NCBI RefSeq assembly: GCF_001269985.1
Contig: NZ_BBZB01000002.1
Span: forward strand, 620,001-684,000
Direction of reading: 5' to 3'
Source of the DNA: Pseudoalteromonas sp. '520P1 No. 423'
GTDB taxonomy: Bacteria; Pseudomonadota; Gammaproteobacteria; Enterobacterales; Alteromonadaceae
Length of the DNA stretch: 64,000 nt
A program made the translations under genes and the position numbers. Of the stretch, positions 1 to 8,365 are shown one piece after another (within the stretch, counting starts at the first letter, position 1; each line of letters opens with the position of its first letter). Under the pieces are notes generated by a model. It had not been told where the DNA came from, did no database searches, and saw only the letters and a program-made list of their open reading frames with translations.

Positions 1-16
1 TACCACTACAACTTCA

Positions 17-343
17 ATGAGTATAAAAGATGATACCGCTAAAACGAATGTTCTTATAGCATATGCCCTGATGGTAGCAGGTTTGTTTACGGGTATTTTA
101 TGGATTGTTGGCGCTGTTTGGGCAATGGTCAAAAAAGATGAAGCTAAAGGCACATTATTTGAAGATCATTATACTAATATAACTAACACCTTTTGGTGGG
201 GCTTAGGGATTTGGATAATCGGATTTATAACAGTATTTTTTGTTGTTGGTTACTTTATTCTTTTAGGTGTGTGGGTTTGGTCTATTTATAGAGTAATTAA
301 AGGACTTGCCAGAATCACTTCAAATAAAGCCTTCAATTCATAA
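17..343 (+). CDS. small DUF4870-like inner-membrane protein
   Basis: A 108-residue protein of unknown role. It has three hydrophobic stretches (about residues 10-37, 58-76 and 78-95) and a conserved-looking layout: an N-terminal 'AKTNVLIAYAL' segment, a short charged loop 'KKDEAKGTLFEDHY', then 'FWWGLGIWIIGF' and 'IYRVIKGLARI'. This resembles the DUF4870/Tic20-like family of short gammaproteobacterial membrane proteins. The ATG lies 16 bases from the window edge, so its operon context and ribosome site are not visible. A terminator follows about 65 bases after the stop. The family call is from memory of its pattern; function is unknown. Confidence 0.6.
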   Translation: MSIKDDTAKTNVLIAYALMVAGLFTGILWIVGAVWAMVKKDEAKGTLFEDHYTNITNTFWWGLGIWIIGFITVFFVVGYFILLGVWVWSIYRVIKGLARITSNKAFNS

Positions 344-407
344 TAAGACTCTGCTAAAAGGGTTTCTTTAATCCGTACCATCACAAAATAAATTAACATT
401 AATGAAA

Positions 408-440
408 AAAGGAGCCTAAATGGTTCCTTTATTATTTTTA
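408..440 (+). terminator. intrinsic terminator after the DUF4870-like gene
   Basis: AAAGGAGCC pairs with GGTTCCTTT (one G-U pair) across a five-base loop, followed by the T-rich run ATTATTTTTA. The rest of the gene-free stretch 344-684 is AT-rich and holds no other gene that I can see; it must contain the promoter of the following lipoprotein gene. Confidence 0.65.
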
Positions 441-684
441 ACAGTAGCTTATATATATTAATTTCAAAGCAAAACCTAGAACTGAGAGATCATTTAAATG
501 AGTGTATTGGGTTTATCATCCAATTAATCACCATATTGGTTAGGGAATATTCCATCCTAGTAGTCAGATATTTATTCCAAAAAAATTATTTTAAAACTCA
601 ATTTATTTAAAAAATATAAAATAATTTAACCCTTTTTAAAAAAGCTGACGTTTATACCTGTAATACAATTTAATTTTAAAGGTT

Positions 685-2427
685 ATGACTATGAACACAG
701 CTTTAACAAAATCAATTTTGCTATCAGGTATTACATTATCTTTTATGAGTGCCTGTAGTCCGCAAACAAAAAACAATGATGAACAGTATGTTGTTAATGA
801 TAAAAAGGATAATCAGCAGCACGAAAAAATAGAAATAACTGAATCACAAGAAATAAAAATAGAAAGTATGGCCAGTGATATGGAAGTAGCAAAACAAAGG
901 GCTTCAGGACCTAAAGCTAAGGCCATGTTAATGCGTGTGGCACCTGGTCAAGCTTATCATCAAAGAATCGTTTTGCCGCCACCAATAATTGCACCCATTC
1001 ATACTGAAACCCCAAATACAGAAAAATACAGTGATGATCCAGAAAATGAACTTAAATTAACTAAAACTCAGCCTGTGTCTACTTTCTCAATAGATGTAGA
1101 TACAGGTAGTTATACTAATAGTAGACGCATGATAAACATGGGAAAACTACCACCATCTGATGCGGTAAGAATTGAAGAGTTCATAAATTATTTTGATTAT
1201 CAATATCAAGCACCTTCAAAGGTAAATACGCCATTTAAGTTATATACAGAAGTTGCAGCTTCTCCTTGGGATCAAAATAGACAATTACTTAAAATTGGAT
1301 TAAAAGGATTTGAGATTGAAAAATCAGCGCTAAAAGATGCCAATTTAGTGTTTTTGCTTGATGTATCGGGCTCAATGAATTCAGAAAATAAATTACCTTT
1401 ATTAAAACGCAGTTTATTGATGTTATCTAAACAACTAGACCAAGATGATACTGTTTCTATTGTCGTATATGCTGGCGCTGCAGGTGTTGTATTAAAACCG
1501 ACTAAAGGCAATGAGGTACATGAAATATCTATGGCATTAGATAAGTTACAAGCAGGAGGCTCAACTAATGGTGGCCAAGGCATTAAATTAGCGTATCAGT
1601 TGGCCCAACAAAATTTCAAAAAAAATGGTGTTAATCGTGTTATTTTAGCGACTGATGGCGACTTTAATGTGGGAACACAATCTATTGATGCCTTAAAAGA
1701 GATCATTAAAAAGAATAGAAAATCAGGCATTGCTTTGACTACGCTAGGTTTTGGTCGTGGTAATTATAATGATGCCTTAATGGAGCAATTAGCGGATATT
1801 GGCAACGGCAATCATGCTTATATCGATAATATTAATGAAGCTAGAAAAGTGTTAGTGGATGAAATATCTTCTACTATGCAAATAATTGCTAAAGATGTGA
1901 AGATTCAGGTTGAATTTAATCCAGACCAAGTTGCTGAGTATAGATTGATTGGTTATCAAAATAGACAATTAAAACAAGAAGACTTTAATAATGATAAGGT
2001 AGATGCGGGAGAAATGGGTGCAGGGCATACTGTCACCGCTTTATATGAAATCACCTTAGCTGATTCTAAAAATAAACAAATAGATGATTTACGTTACCAA
2101 AATAAACAAGTAAATGAATTAAATTTAAAATCAAATGAATTGGCATTTATTAAGTTGAGATATAAAGAACCGAGCAGTGAAAAAAGTAACCTATTATCGA
2201 AAGTAATTATGCGTTCAGATATTAAAACTGACAGTGAGCAACTAAGTAATAGTTTAGGTTTTTCTGCTGCTGTATCTGGTTTTGCTCAATTATTAAAAGG
2301 CGGTAAATATATGCAAGATTTTACTTATCAAGATGTGATTTCGCTTGCTAAGCTAAATAAAGGAGTGGATGAATTTGGCTACCGAGCAGAGTTTATTCAG
2401 TTAGTGAGAGCAGCAGAGGCATTGTAA
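685..2427 (+). CDS. YfbK-like von Willebrand factor A lipoprotein
   Basis: This is a 580-residue predicted outer-surface or periplasmic lipoprotein. The signal peptide ends in a lipobox with Cys24 (Cys22 if the second ATG is used). A central VWA domain (about residues 215-400) carries the metal-ion-dependent adhesion site motif DVSGSMN near residue 226. The C-terminal ~180 residues resemble the DUF3520 part of E. coli YfbK, including GFAQLLKGGKYMQDF and FGYRAEFIQLVRAAEAL. VWA domains bind protein or matrix ligands; the partner is unknown. It is followed after 23 bases by an ECF sigma factor and then a membrane protein, so the three genes probably form an operon in which the sigma factor controls envelope functions. 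The role is inferred. Confidence 0.8.
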   Translation: MTMNTALTKSILLSGITLSFMSACSPQTKNNDEQYVVNDKKDNQQHEKIEITESQEIKIESMASDMEVAKQRASGPKAKAMLMRVAPGQAYHQRIVLPPPIIAPIHTETPNTEKYSDDPENELKLTKTQPVSTFSIDVDTGSYTNSRRMINMGKLPPSDAVRIEEFINYFDYQYQAPSKVNTPFKLYTEVAASPWDQNRQLLKIGLKGFEIEKSALKDANLVFLLDVSGSMNSENKLPLLKRSLLMLSKQLDQDDTVSIVVYAGAAGVVLKPTKGNEVHEISMALDKLQAGGSTNGGQGIKLAYQLAQQNFKKNGVNRVILATDGDFNVGTQSIDALKEIIKKNRKSGIALTTLGFGRGNYNDALMEQLADIGNGNHAYIDNINEARKVLVDEISSTMQIIAKDVKIQVEFNPDQVAEYRLIGYQNRQLKQEDFNNDKVDAGEMGAGHTVTALYEITLADSKNKQIDDLRYQNKQVNELNLKSNELAFIKLRYKEPSSEKSNLLSKVIMRSDIKTDSEQLSNSLGFSAAVSGFAQLLKGGKYMQDFTYQDVISLAKLNKGVDEFGYRAEFIQLVRAAEAL

Positions 2428-2450
2428 ATAAAAAATAATTTAAGGATAAA

Positions 2451-3008
2451 ATGATTAGTGACGAAGATTTAATGATGCGATACGTCGCAGGAGATATAAA
2501 GGCTTTTGAAATGCTGTATTTAAAGCACAAAGGGCCTTTATATCGTTACTTTATTCGCCAATGTAAAGATAGTTATAAAGCTGAAGAGCTATATCAGGAC
2601 GTATGGCATAAAGTCATTAAGGCAAAAGGCAATTACCAAAATAGCGCTAAATTCACTACTTGGGTTTACCATATTGCCCATAACTTATTAATTGATGAAT
2701 ATAGGCGATTCACTTTAGTAAGTTATGATATCAATGACATGGATGAGCTTGATTCTGGTTCTTATAATAATTTTGCTGATAAATTAGCTGAGCAAGATGT
2801 TATAAAACAGCTTAAAGTATGTATAAAAGCATTACCTGGTGTGCAATTAGAAGCCTTTATTTTAAAACAAGAAGCTGGATTTGATCTGCTAGAAATTTCT
2901 AACATTGTAAACTGTGATAAAGAAACAATAAAAAGCAGAATTCGGTATGCATATTCGAAACTAAAAATATGCATAAAAAGTAAATTTAAGGGCTCTGTTT
3001 ATGAATGA
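2451..3008 (+). CDS. ECF-family RNA polymerase sigma factor
   Basis: A 185-residue sigma-70 family factor with only regions 2 and 4, as in ECF sigmas. Region 2 (about residues 10-80) shows AFEMLYLKHKGPLYRYFIR and the EELYQDVWHKVIKA core-binding stretch, with W...YHIAHNLLIDEYRR in region 2.4. Region 4 (about 125-180) shows the helix-turn-helix ending ETIKSRIRYAYSKLK. It has a good ribosome site (AAGGATAAA) and overlaps the next gene by 8 bases, so the two are probably translationally coupled, as is usual for a sigma and its antagonist. Its regulon cannot be told from the sequence. Confidence 0.88.
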   Translation: MISDEDLMMRYVAGDIKAFEMLYLKHKGPLYRYFIRQCKDSYKAEELYQDVWHKVIKAKGNYQNSAKFTTWVYHIAHNLLIDEYRRFTLVSYDINDMDELDSGSYNNFADKLAEQDVIKQLKVCIKALPGVQLEAFILKQEAGFDLLEISNIVNCDKETIKSRIRYAYSKLKICIKSKFKGSVYE

Positions 3009-3648
3009 AATAGACAACGAAAAATTAGATAAACTCTATAAACTGGGAGCCACTGAAATGCCTTCCAAAGACATAGATTTAGCGATTTTAAACGAGGCAA
3101 AAAAGACAACAATTGAAGTTAAGTATTCTCAAAAATGGCGATATGTAGTGCCTGTTGCAGCATCTATGGTTTTAGTATCGTTATTATATTTTGAAAATGA
3201 ACCCGCTTATAAAAATAATTTACAAATAGAGTCTTTACCGCAGTTTAAAAAGCAAGTATCTCCAGTACAAGATGCTTCATTTAATGAGGTTGAATCAGAA
3301 AAGATATCTGAAGAGGCATTTGAAGCAGCAATAGAAGAAAGCAAAATAGAAGTAAATGAAATCCAAGCTTTACCAAAAGACCTAAAGGAAGCTATAAGAC
3401 CGCAAGGAATTGAGTACAAAGCACCTACAGTTATGCAAAAATCTAAGGCGTTAAAAATGCGAAGTAGCGGTGCTATAAATTTAGACTCGATTAGGTTAGA
3501 TCCTGCTATTTTGAAAAAGATTGATGATTTGATTGAACAGGGTGAAGTTGTTCAAGCAAAACAAATGGTATTGCAGATAGCCGAAAAAAACCTGAATATG
3601 AAAATGGAGCTGAAAAAAATTTATCCAGAATACTTTGAAATTGAATAG
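3001..3648 (+). CDS. single-pass membrane protein, probable anti-sigma partner
   Basis: A 215-residue protein with about 43 cytoplasmic residues, one membrane helix (about 45-62, WRYVVPVAASMVLVSLLYF) and a long, charged, mostly helical domain on the far side. No zinc-type HxxxCxxC anti-sigma motif is visible. The 8-base overlap with the sigma gene and the one-TM topology fit an anti-sigma factor that holds the ECF sigma at the membrane; this is context-based inference, as the sequence itself matches no family I recognise. A REP-type hairpin begins 14 bases after the stop. Confidence 0.6.
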   Translation: MNEIDNEKLDKLYKLGATEMPSKDIDLAILNEAKKTTIEVKYSQKWRYVVPVAASMVLVSLLYFENEPAYKNNLQIESLPQFKKQVSPVQDASFNEVESEKISEEAFEAAIEESKIEVNEIQALPKDLKEAIRPQGIEYKAPTVMQKSKALKMRSSGAINLDSIRLDPAILKKIDDLIEQGEVVQAKQMVLQIAEKNLNMKMELKKIYPEYFEIE

Positions 3649-3661
3649 AAAATAAAGAAAT

Positions 3662-3729
3662 AAAGGGGTCGGAGTGAATTAATTTAGGTACATTTATTTG
3701 TCCCCAAATTAATTCACTCCGACCCCTTT
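3662..3729. repeat. REP-type inverted repeat A (RAYT-associated family)
   Basis: A perfect 24-base inverted repeat (arms 3662-3685 and 3706-3729, 20-base loop) built on the core GGGGTCGGAGT followed by GAATTAATTT. The same core bounds the RAYT gene at 15.3-16.1 kb and occurs as hairpins at 38.77, 39.05 and 44.9 kb. It sits exactly between two convergent genes, where its T-flanked hairpin could also end transcription from both sides. Confidence 0.9.
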
Positions 3730-3743
3730 TTGATGGTATTGAT

Positions 3744-4448
3744 TTATTTATGTTTTATAAATGCTTGGGTTATTTTTTGGTAAATTTCATCTATATTTGG
3801 GCGCTCGTTTATATGCTCAAATAAACATGTATGTACTTGTGCTTTTACACGTTCTGTTTTTTCGCATATTTCATAACATAAATTTACTGGCTTAATTAAT
3901 TCATCTAATAATGCATCGATTAAAATAAAAGCTTGGGATAATACTACTTTACCGCCACCTTTTTTAAGAATTACACGCTGCGCGGTGCCAACTATTTTTT
4001 TACCATTAATATTAAGGTTGTAGTCGCCATCACAATATGAAAACTCAGTTGCATGAGCTTCACTCTTTAGTCCAAAACCTTCAAAAAATGCATTTAATAT
4101 TCCGTATAAATCTTGATAAGCCTTGGTAATAGAATAAGGCAGTTCTTCTGGCCAGACATATATATGGGATAAATTAATAACACTTGGGCATTGCGGCACC
4201 GGTGCTCCGCCAGTTTTTCTCGAAAGTAATTTCCAATCATTTCTATTTAGCGCGCTGTTTAATTTGCTGCTTTGTGGCCATTTATTCCCAGCAGGCAAAA
4301 CAAGTGTTGGGCTTTTTGCTTGCCACAACATTAGACATTGATCGAGTTCATTATTTTGTACTTGCATCAATAGCTCGGCTTCTTTATCAAAAGCACTTTG
4401 TACTTCAATATTATTGTAACGAATGAGTTTGTTGCGAGTTTTGCTCAT
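3744..4448 (-). CDS. lipoate--protein ligase A family protein
   Basis: A 234-residue protein of the biotin/lipoate ligase (BPL_LplA_LipB) fold, which activates lipoate as lipoyl-AMP and transfers it to a lysine of 2-oxoacid dehydrogenase or glycine cleavage proteins. The lipoate-site motif is present in altered form as RKTGGAPVPQ (LplA has RRTGGGAVYHD), and the catalytic lysine region is seen as NINGKKIVGTAQR. It is shorter than E. coli LplA (about 340 residues) and lacks the C-terminal accessory domain, so it could instead be an octanoyl/lipoyl transferase-like paralogue. It stands alone, convergent with the sigma operon, with REP repeat A between. Confidence 0.72.
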   Translation of the reverse strand: MSKTRNKLIRYNNIEVQSAFDKEAELLMQVQNNELDQCLMLWQAKSPTLVLPAGNKWPQSSKLNSALNRNDWKLLSRKTGGAPVPQCPSVINLSHIYVWPEELPYSITKAYQDLYGILNAFFEGFGLKSEAHATEFSYCDGDYNLNINGKKIVGTAQRVILKKGGGKVVLSQAFILIDALLDELIKPVNLCYEICEKTERVKAQVHTCLFEHINERPNIDEIYQKITQAFIKHK

Positions 4449-4862
4449 GAGGTATTTTTAATATGTAGTTACTATCCTAAGTATGTCAGTACTATACCTT
4501 TAAAACGAGATAAGCGTAATAAAGTAAATAGTAATATTAACTATGTTTAGATAAATAAATTTAAGTATAAATTATATCTGATTAAACCTAGCTTATAAGC
4601 ATTTATATACTTTTTATTGCTTATTTTAATTGGTATTTCTCATGTTAGTATTTCAAATGATAAATTTGGCATAAGTTTAGAGTCACTTGTAGCCATGGTA
4701 GTAAAAACCAGTCATGATTCTCAAAAATAAATATCGAAAATTTATTCGAGTTATCTTTGATATTTCAGGATTTAATACCATATGCAATGGGCTAATATTT
4801 TTATTAAAGAGAAAATCGTACGCTATTTCCTCTTTAATTTCTTTATGATTAATATATATAAT
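4449..4862. other. gene-free intergenic stretch
   Basis: About 410 AT-rich bases between the lipoate ligase relative (transcribed leftward from its right edge) and the 3' end of rstB. I see no convincing gene, structured RNA or repeat; it should hold the promoter of the ligase gene. Confidence 0.5.
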
Positions 4863-6131
4863 TCAGCCTTTAAAAATAATGCTAAATTCAGCTCCACCAA
4901 GGTTCATACATTGGCTTATTTTCAAATTTGCCATATGCCATTGTGCAATTCGTGTCACTATCGCAAGGCCCATACCATAACCTTGTTTATCAATGGCATT
5001 ATCGCCACGGGTAAAGGGCTTAAGTATCTCTTGGCGTTTTGATTCTTCAATTCCTTCACCATCATCGGCAACTATTAAGCGCGTTACATTATCTTTATGA
5101 ATTACTTTTACAGCTACTTTTGTATTAGCATATTGGAGTGCATTACTTAATAAGTTATTAATCAACATGGATAGATAATTGATATCAGCTAACAAAGTTA
5201 CATTGTTATTAGGTATAAATTCAATTTCAATGTGTTTAGGGTTAATTGTATTAATACAATCATTTATTACATCTTGAATGACAACTTTTCTTTTTTCAAT
5301 TGCAACCATAGCTTGGTCTAAGCGCGCATAGTTTAATAAAACGGCAACTAATTTTTCCATTTCATCAATATCGTGGCTAATATGTTTTTGATATTTTTCA
5401 CGCAATTTTGGATTGTTAGTCTCTTCTAAAGCCTCAATACCAAATCTTAGTCGTGCAAGCGGAGTGCGTAGGTCGTGAGAAACAGCATTGCCCAGTAATA
5501 GATTATCACTGATCAAAGTTTCAATTCTTTGTGCCATTTTATTAAATTCGACTTCAATATCTGCAATATATGATGTTTTTTCTATTGTGATCCTTTGCTC
5601 TAATTTACCTTCTCCAAAGGCTTTGGCTGTGATCCCTAATTGTCGTAAATTTTTTATTAATGGGTATAACCAAATAAATAAAATCAGTAATAGGGTGATA
5701 TAAAATATAGAGGTGAATATCAGTTGTAGTTGACTATTGTCTTGCTCATTTATCAATTGGGGTAAAGTTAATACCAAAACATGCTGATGTTTTGGTAACA
5801 CAACATGGATCAAAATATCATTATCAGACTCTAAAGTGAGCGGTATACCCGATTTAAAGCTTTGTTGTAAAGATTGCGGTAAAGGGAAAGCTTCTAAATT
5901 AATTAAGCTTATTTTTAAATCATTGCTTTTTTGCCATTGGCTTACAAATGCTTGTATATCGCTTTGTTCATCTAAAGTTTGCGCTAAAGCTGTCGTGATT
6001 TGTTTATAAGGTTTTAGCTCGTCTATTTGATTTTTAGTTTGATATTGTGCAAATAAATTATCTAACCCCCAGCCTAGCCCTATGATGGAAAAAATAACAA
6101 TGAGTACTAAAGATAAAATCAGTTTTTTCAT
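4863..6131 (-). CDS. rstB: RstB-like sensor histidine kinase
   Basis: A 422-residue membrane sensor kinase, probable partner of the adjacent RstA-like regulator. It has TM1 at about 5-25, a periplasmic sensor of about 105 residues, TM2 at about 135-158, a HAMP linker, a HisKA domain with the phosphoacceptor in AVSHDLRTPLARLRFG (His about 220), and a HATPase domain with the N box LINNLLSNALQYA and glycine boxes DDGEGI and GYGMGLAI. The H-box and spacing match RstB rather than EnvZ or PhoQ. The ATG has a good ribosome site (CGGAG) 12 bases after rstA, so the two are co-transcribed. Confidence 0.85.
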   Translation of the reverse strand: MKKLILSLVLIVIFSIIGLGWGLDNLFAQYQTKNQIDELKPYKQITTALAQTLDEQSDIQAFVSQWQKSNDLKISLINLEAFPLPQSLQQSFKSGIPLTLESDNDILIHVVLPKHQHVLVLTLPQLINEQDNSQLQLIFTSIFYITLLLILFIWLYPLIKNLRQLGITAKAFGEGKLEQRITIEKTSYIADIEVEFNKMAQRIETLISDNLLLGNAVSHDLRTPLARLRFGIEALEETNNPKLREKYQKHISHDIDEMEKLVAVLLNYARLDQAMVAIEKRKVVIQDVINDCINTINPKHIEIEFIPNNNVTLLADINYLSMLINNLLSNALQYANTKVAVKVIHKDNVTRLIVADDGEGIEESKRQEILKPFTRGDNAIDKQGYGMGLAIVTRIAQWHMANLKISQCMNLGGAEFSIIFKG

Positions 6132-6143
6132 AATGAACTCCGG

Positions 6144-6857
6144 TTATTTAGTCCAAGCATCTTTTGCTAATAAATAACCTTTTCCCCATACCGTTTTGAT
6201 TCGATAAGGTGAGGTTGCATTATCTCCCAGTTTTTTTCGTAAGCGAGAAATTATAATATCAACAGAGCGATCAAAACCATCGTACTCTATGCCCCTAAGT
6301 TCAGTAACTAGGTCTTGTCTAGTCACTAATGCATTAGCATTTTGTGCTAATAACCAAAGCACATCAAATTCATTAGATGAAACTGCGATCACTTCATCTG
6401 ATAATGTTGTAGTACGAGAGTGAGAATCTATCGCAAACTCTCCAAAACATAGGGTGTTACTATCGTCAGTTAAAGGTGTTGATTGAATATTAGCACGACG
6501 AAAGAGTGCTTTTATTCTTGATAACAATACACGCGGTTTTACTGGTTTAGTAACATAATCATCAGCACCTAATTCAAGACCTAAAATCTCATCCATTTCA
6601 TGATCTCTAGCAGTCATCATTAAAATAGGGCCAGAGTAAAAGTCTCTTATTTCCCGACAAACATCAAATCCATCTTTTACAGGTAACATGATATCTAATA
6701 CAACTAAATCTGGTTTATCTGAGGCAATTAGATCAATCGCCAAATCACCTCTATTGACTAAAGTTACAAGATATCCATGCTCTGTTAAATAGTCACTAAA
6801 CCATTCGGCAAGTGACATATCATCTTCCACTAAAATAATATGCTGCATAGGGGGCAT
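6144..6857 (-). CDS. rstA: RstA-like OmpR-family response regulator
   Basis: An OmpR-type regulator with a receiver domain (phosphoacceptor Asp in DLVVLDIMLPVKDGF) and a winged-helix DNA-binding domain. The C-terminal stretch LRGIEYDGFDRSVDIIIS followed by SRLRKKLGDNA and GKGYLLAKDAW is close to E. coli RstA. The reading frame opens at a TTG at 6878; ATG codons at 6857 and 6848 are alternatives, and alignment with E. coli RstA would favour 6848, so the start is uncertain. It is third in the operon mipA-DUF3019-rstA-rstB. RstA-box-like sites upstream of mipA suggest it controls its own operon. Confidence 0.87.
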   Translation of the reverse strand: MPPMQHIILVEDDMSLAEWFSDYLTEHGYLVTLVNRGDLAIDLIASDKPDLVVLDIMLPVKDGFDVCREIRDFYSGPILMMTARDHEMDEILGLELGADDYVTKPVKPRVLLSRIKALFRRANIQSTPLTDDSNTLCFGEFAIDSHSRTTTLSDEVIAVSSNEFDVLWLLAQNANALVTRQDLVTELRGIEYDGFDRSVDIIISRLRKKLGDNATSPYRIKTVWGKGYLLAKDAWTK

Positions 6858-6862
6858 ATCTA

Positions 6863-7279
6863 TCAAAATAATCTCCAACTAGATTTTGAACGTTTTTTTG
6901 ACTTGTATACCCATGCAACCACTATTTGTGCATGTGCAACATCTGTATTTGAATCTTGCAGTTGTAAACTAAAGTCATTGCTTTGTGTTGATTGAAAATC
7001 AAAACTATATTGGCCAGAGTTTTTATCTGACCAACATTTCATAACTTGGCTTCTGGTATTGTTTACTAAGCAGTAATCATTTAATTTTGCTTGCCAATCA
7101 AATGTCACTTCTAAATAACATTTTTGTCCTTTATGTAAAGCAACACAGCTTTTAGGCGTAACAACTAGCGTTGCATTTGTTTCAGAGGCATTTGATATAA
7201 ATGAGATTGGCAAAAACATAACGCTAGTTAGTAAGTATTTAGCCGTTGATTTTTTGAGTGAGATAAGCGTTCTTTTCAT
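6863..7279 (-). CDS. DUF3019 secreted protein of the rstAB operon
   Basis: A ~138-residue exported protein with an N-terminal signal peptide (basic KRTLISLKKS then a hydrophobic core ending near SNASE). The mature part is a beta-rich domain with four cysteines (in PKSCVALHKGQKC, DYCLVNN and MKCWSDKN) and the ending VAWVYKSKKRSKSSWRLF. This pattern matches DUF3019 proteins found beside RstAB and MipA in marine gammaproteobacteria. The frame also opens at a TTG (7285), but the ATG at 7279 with AAGAG upstream is the better start. The function is unknown; the context suggests an envelope role sensed or controlled by RstAB. Confidence 0.75.
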   Translation of the reverse strand: MKRTLISLKKSTAKYLLTSVMFLPISFISNASETNATLVVTPKSCVALHKGQKCYLEVTFDWQAKLNDYCLVNNTRSQVMKCWSDKNSGQYSFDFQSTQSNDFSLQLQDSNTDVAHAQIVVAWVYKSKKRSKSSWRLF

Positions 7280-7291
7280 AATCAACTACTC

Positions 7292-8134
7292 TTAAAAAAC
7301 GAAGCTAATGCTAGTTGAAAGTGACATCACATTATCACGTTTATCTACAAAAATAGGGCTATCAGTTTTGTCTCCTAAAAATTGTACAAACCGTGCGGTA
7401 GAGCGAAATACCCAATCTTCTGTTATAGGGTAAGTAACACCAGCCTCAGCTGTTAGATTAAAGTTTGAGCCAGCTGTATATTCATCAAAATCAGTTCTTG
7501 CGGCTTCTTCAGCAGAGATCCCTAAGTAATAATCATTTAATTTAGCATCAAAAAATTGTACGCCAGCCATTGAATGAAAATTCCAATTTCTAACTTGCCA
7601 ATTACGGCCTATTAAGGCTGATGCTGTTGTGCCATTATGATTACTACCTATATTATGTTTAACAGAAAATTGTACTATATTATCATCAATATATCCGGTT
7701 AAACGGCCACCAAACATAGTTGCTGAATCTCGATCATCTAAACCGTTAAATCTATCATTCTCACCACCTTGAATCCCATGACCTTTTGGGGCTAAAACAA
7801 TATCAAATGACCAGTTATCGCTTGAATAAGCGTTATAGCCAAATAATAATGGGTCTGTACTTTCACCAAATTTTTCAATAAAAAAACCACGCCAATTATA
7901 ACTTCCGTTTACAACTAAAAAGGCACCAGCCCATTCATTGTCTTCATCTTCTTCAACTGTTGGTCCTGTTCCTGTAGCTAAACCTAAACCTAGTTCAAAA
8001 TAGTTTTCAGTTGTATTATCTTGTTGTGTTTTTCTAAGAGTGTGAGAGATATCAGCTGCAAAAAGGTTGCTTGTAAAACTTGTGCCTAATAACGCCAAAG
8101 CTGAAAAAGTGATTTTATTAAAAGTTATCTTCAT
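7292..8134 (-). CDS. mipA: MipA/OmpV-family outer-membrane protein
   Basis: An outer-membrane beta-barrel of the MipA/OmpV family (MipA was described as a scaffold for the lytic transglycosylase MltA). The chosen ATG (8134) has the ribosome site AAGGAAAT and begins the signal peptide MKITFNKITFSALALLG, with cleavage after LFAAD. The frame is open 29 codons further but those lack export features. The mature part alternates polar and aromatic residues and ends with Phe (SISFVF), typical of BamA-assembled barrels. It is the first gene of the operon with DUF3019, rstA and rstB. Confidence 0.82.
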   Translation of the reverse strand: MKITFNKITFSALALLGTSFTSNLFAADISHTLRKTQQDNTTENYFELGLGLATGTGPTVEEDEDNEWAGAFLVVNGSYNWRGFFIEKFGESTDPLLFGYNAYSSDNWSFDIVLAPKGHGIQGGENDRFNGLDDRDSATMFGGRLTGYIDDNIVQFSVKHNIGSNHNGTTASALIGRNWQVRNWNFHSMAGVQFFDAKLNDYYLGISAEEAARTDFDEYTAGSNFNLTAEAGVTYPITEDWVFRSTARFVQFLGDKTDSPIFVDKRDNVMSLSTSISFVF

Positions 8135-8194
8135 GGTATTTATTTCCTTAATTTTTAAACGCCATGTCATTATATTTATTCGCTGATAATTTGA

Positions 8195-8227
8195 CGTAAC
8201 AAGATCCATCATCTGTAACAAAGTGTA
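8195..8227 (-). promoter_or_regulatory. two RstA-box-like sites upstream of mipA
   Basis: Read on the minus strand, 8227-8214 is TACACTTTGTTACA, differing at one defined position from the E. coli RstA box TACATNTNGTTACA. A second, weaker copy (8208-8195, TGGATCTTGTTACG) lies 19 bases further downstream toward mipA. The pair sits 60-95 bases before the mipA start, as expected for autoregulation by the RstAB system encoded in the same operon. Confidence 0.6.
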
Positions 8228-8260
8228 TCATTGGTGATTACACTAATTCACAAGACATAA

Positions 8261-8283
8261 AAAAGGCACCTAATGTGCCTTTT
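8261..8283 (-). terminator. intrinsic terminator of the YjeH-like transporter gene
   Basis: A perfect nine-base-pair hairpin (AAAAGGCAC / GTGCCTTTT, five-base loop) followed on the minus strand by a run of T. It lies about 80 bases after the stop of the transporter gene, which is transcribed leftward. Confidence 0.8.
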
Positions 8284-8365
8284 CGATTGATTATGCATTT
8301 TAACTAAATAGTGACGAGATAAGAAGTTATTACTCTTTTAGTGACTGTAAATATGAAACAAAATG

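Noticed and set aside
4782..5042. Plus-strand frame overlapping the end of rstB
   Set aside because: It is antisense to the well-supported kinase C-terminus for most of its length, has no ribosome site and no recognisable protein pattern.
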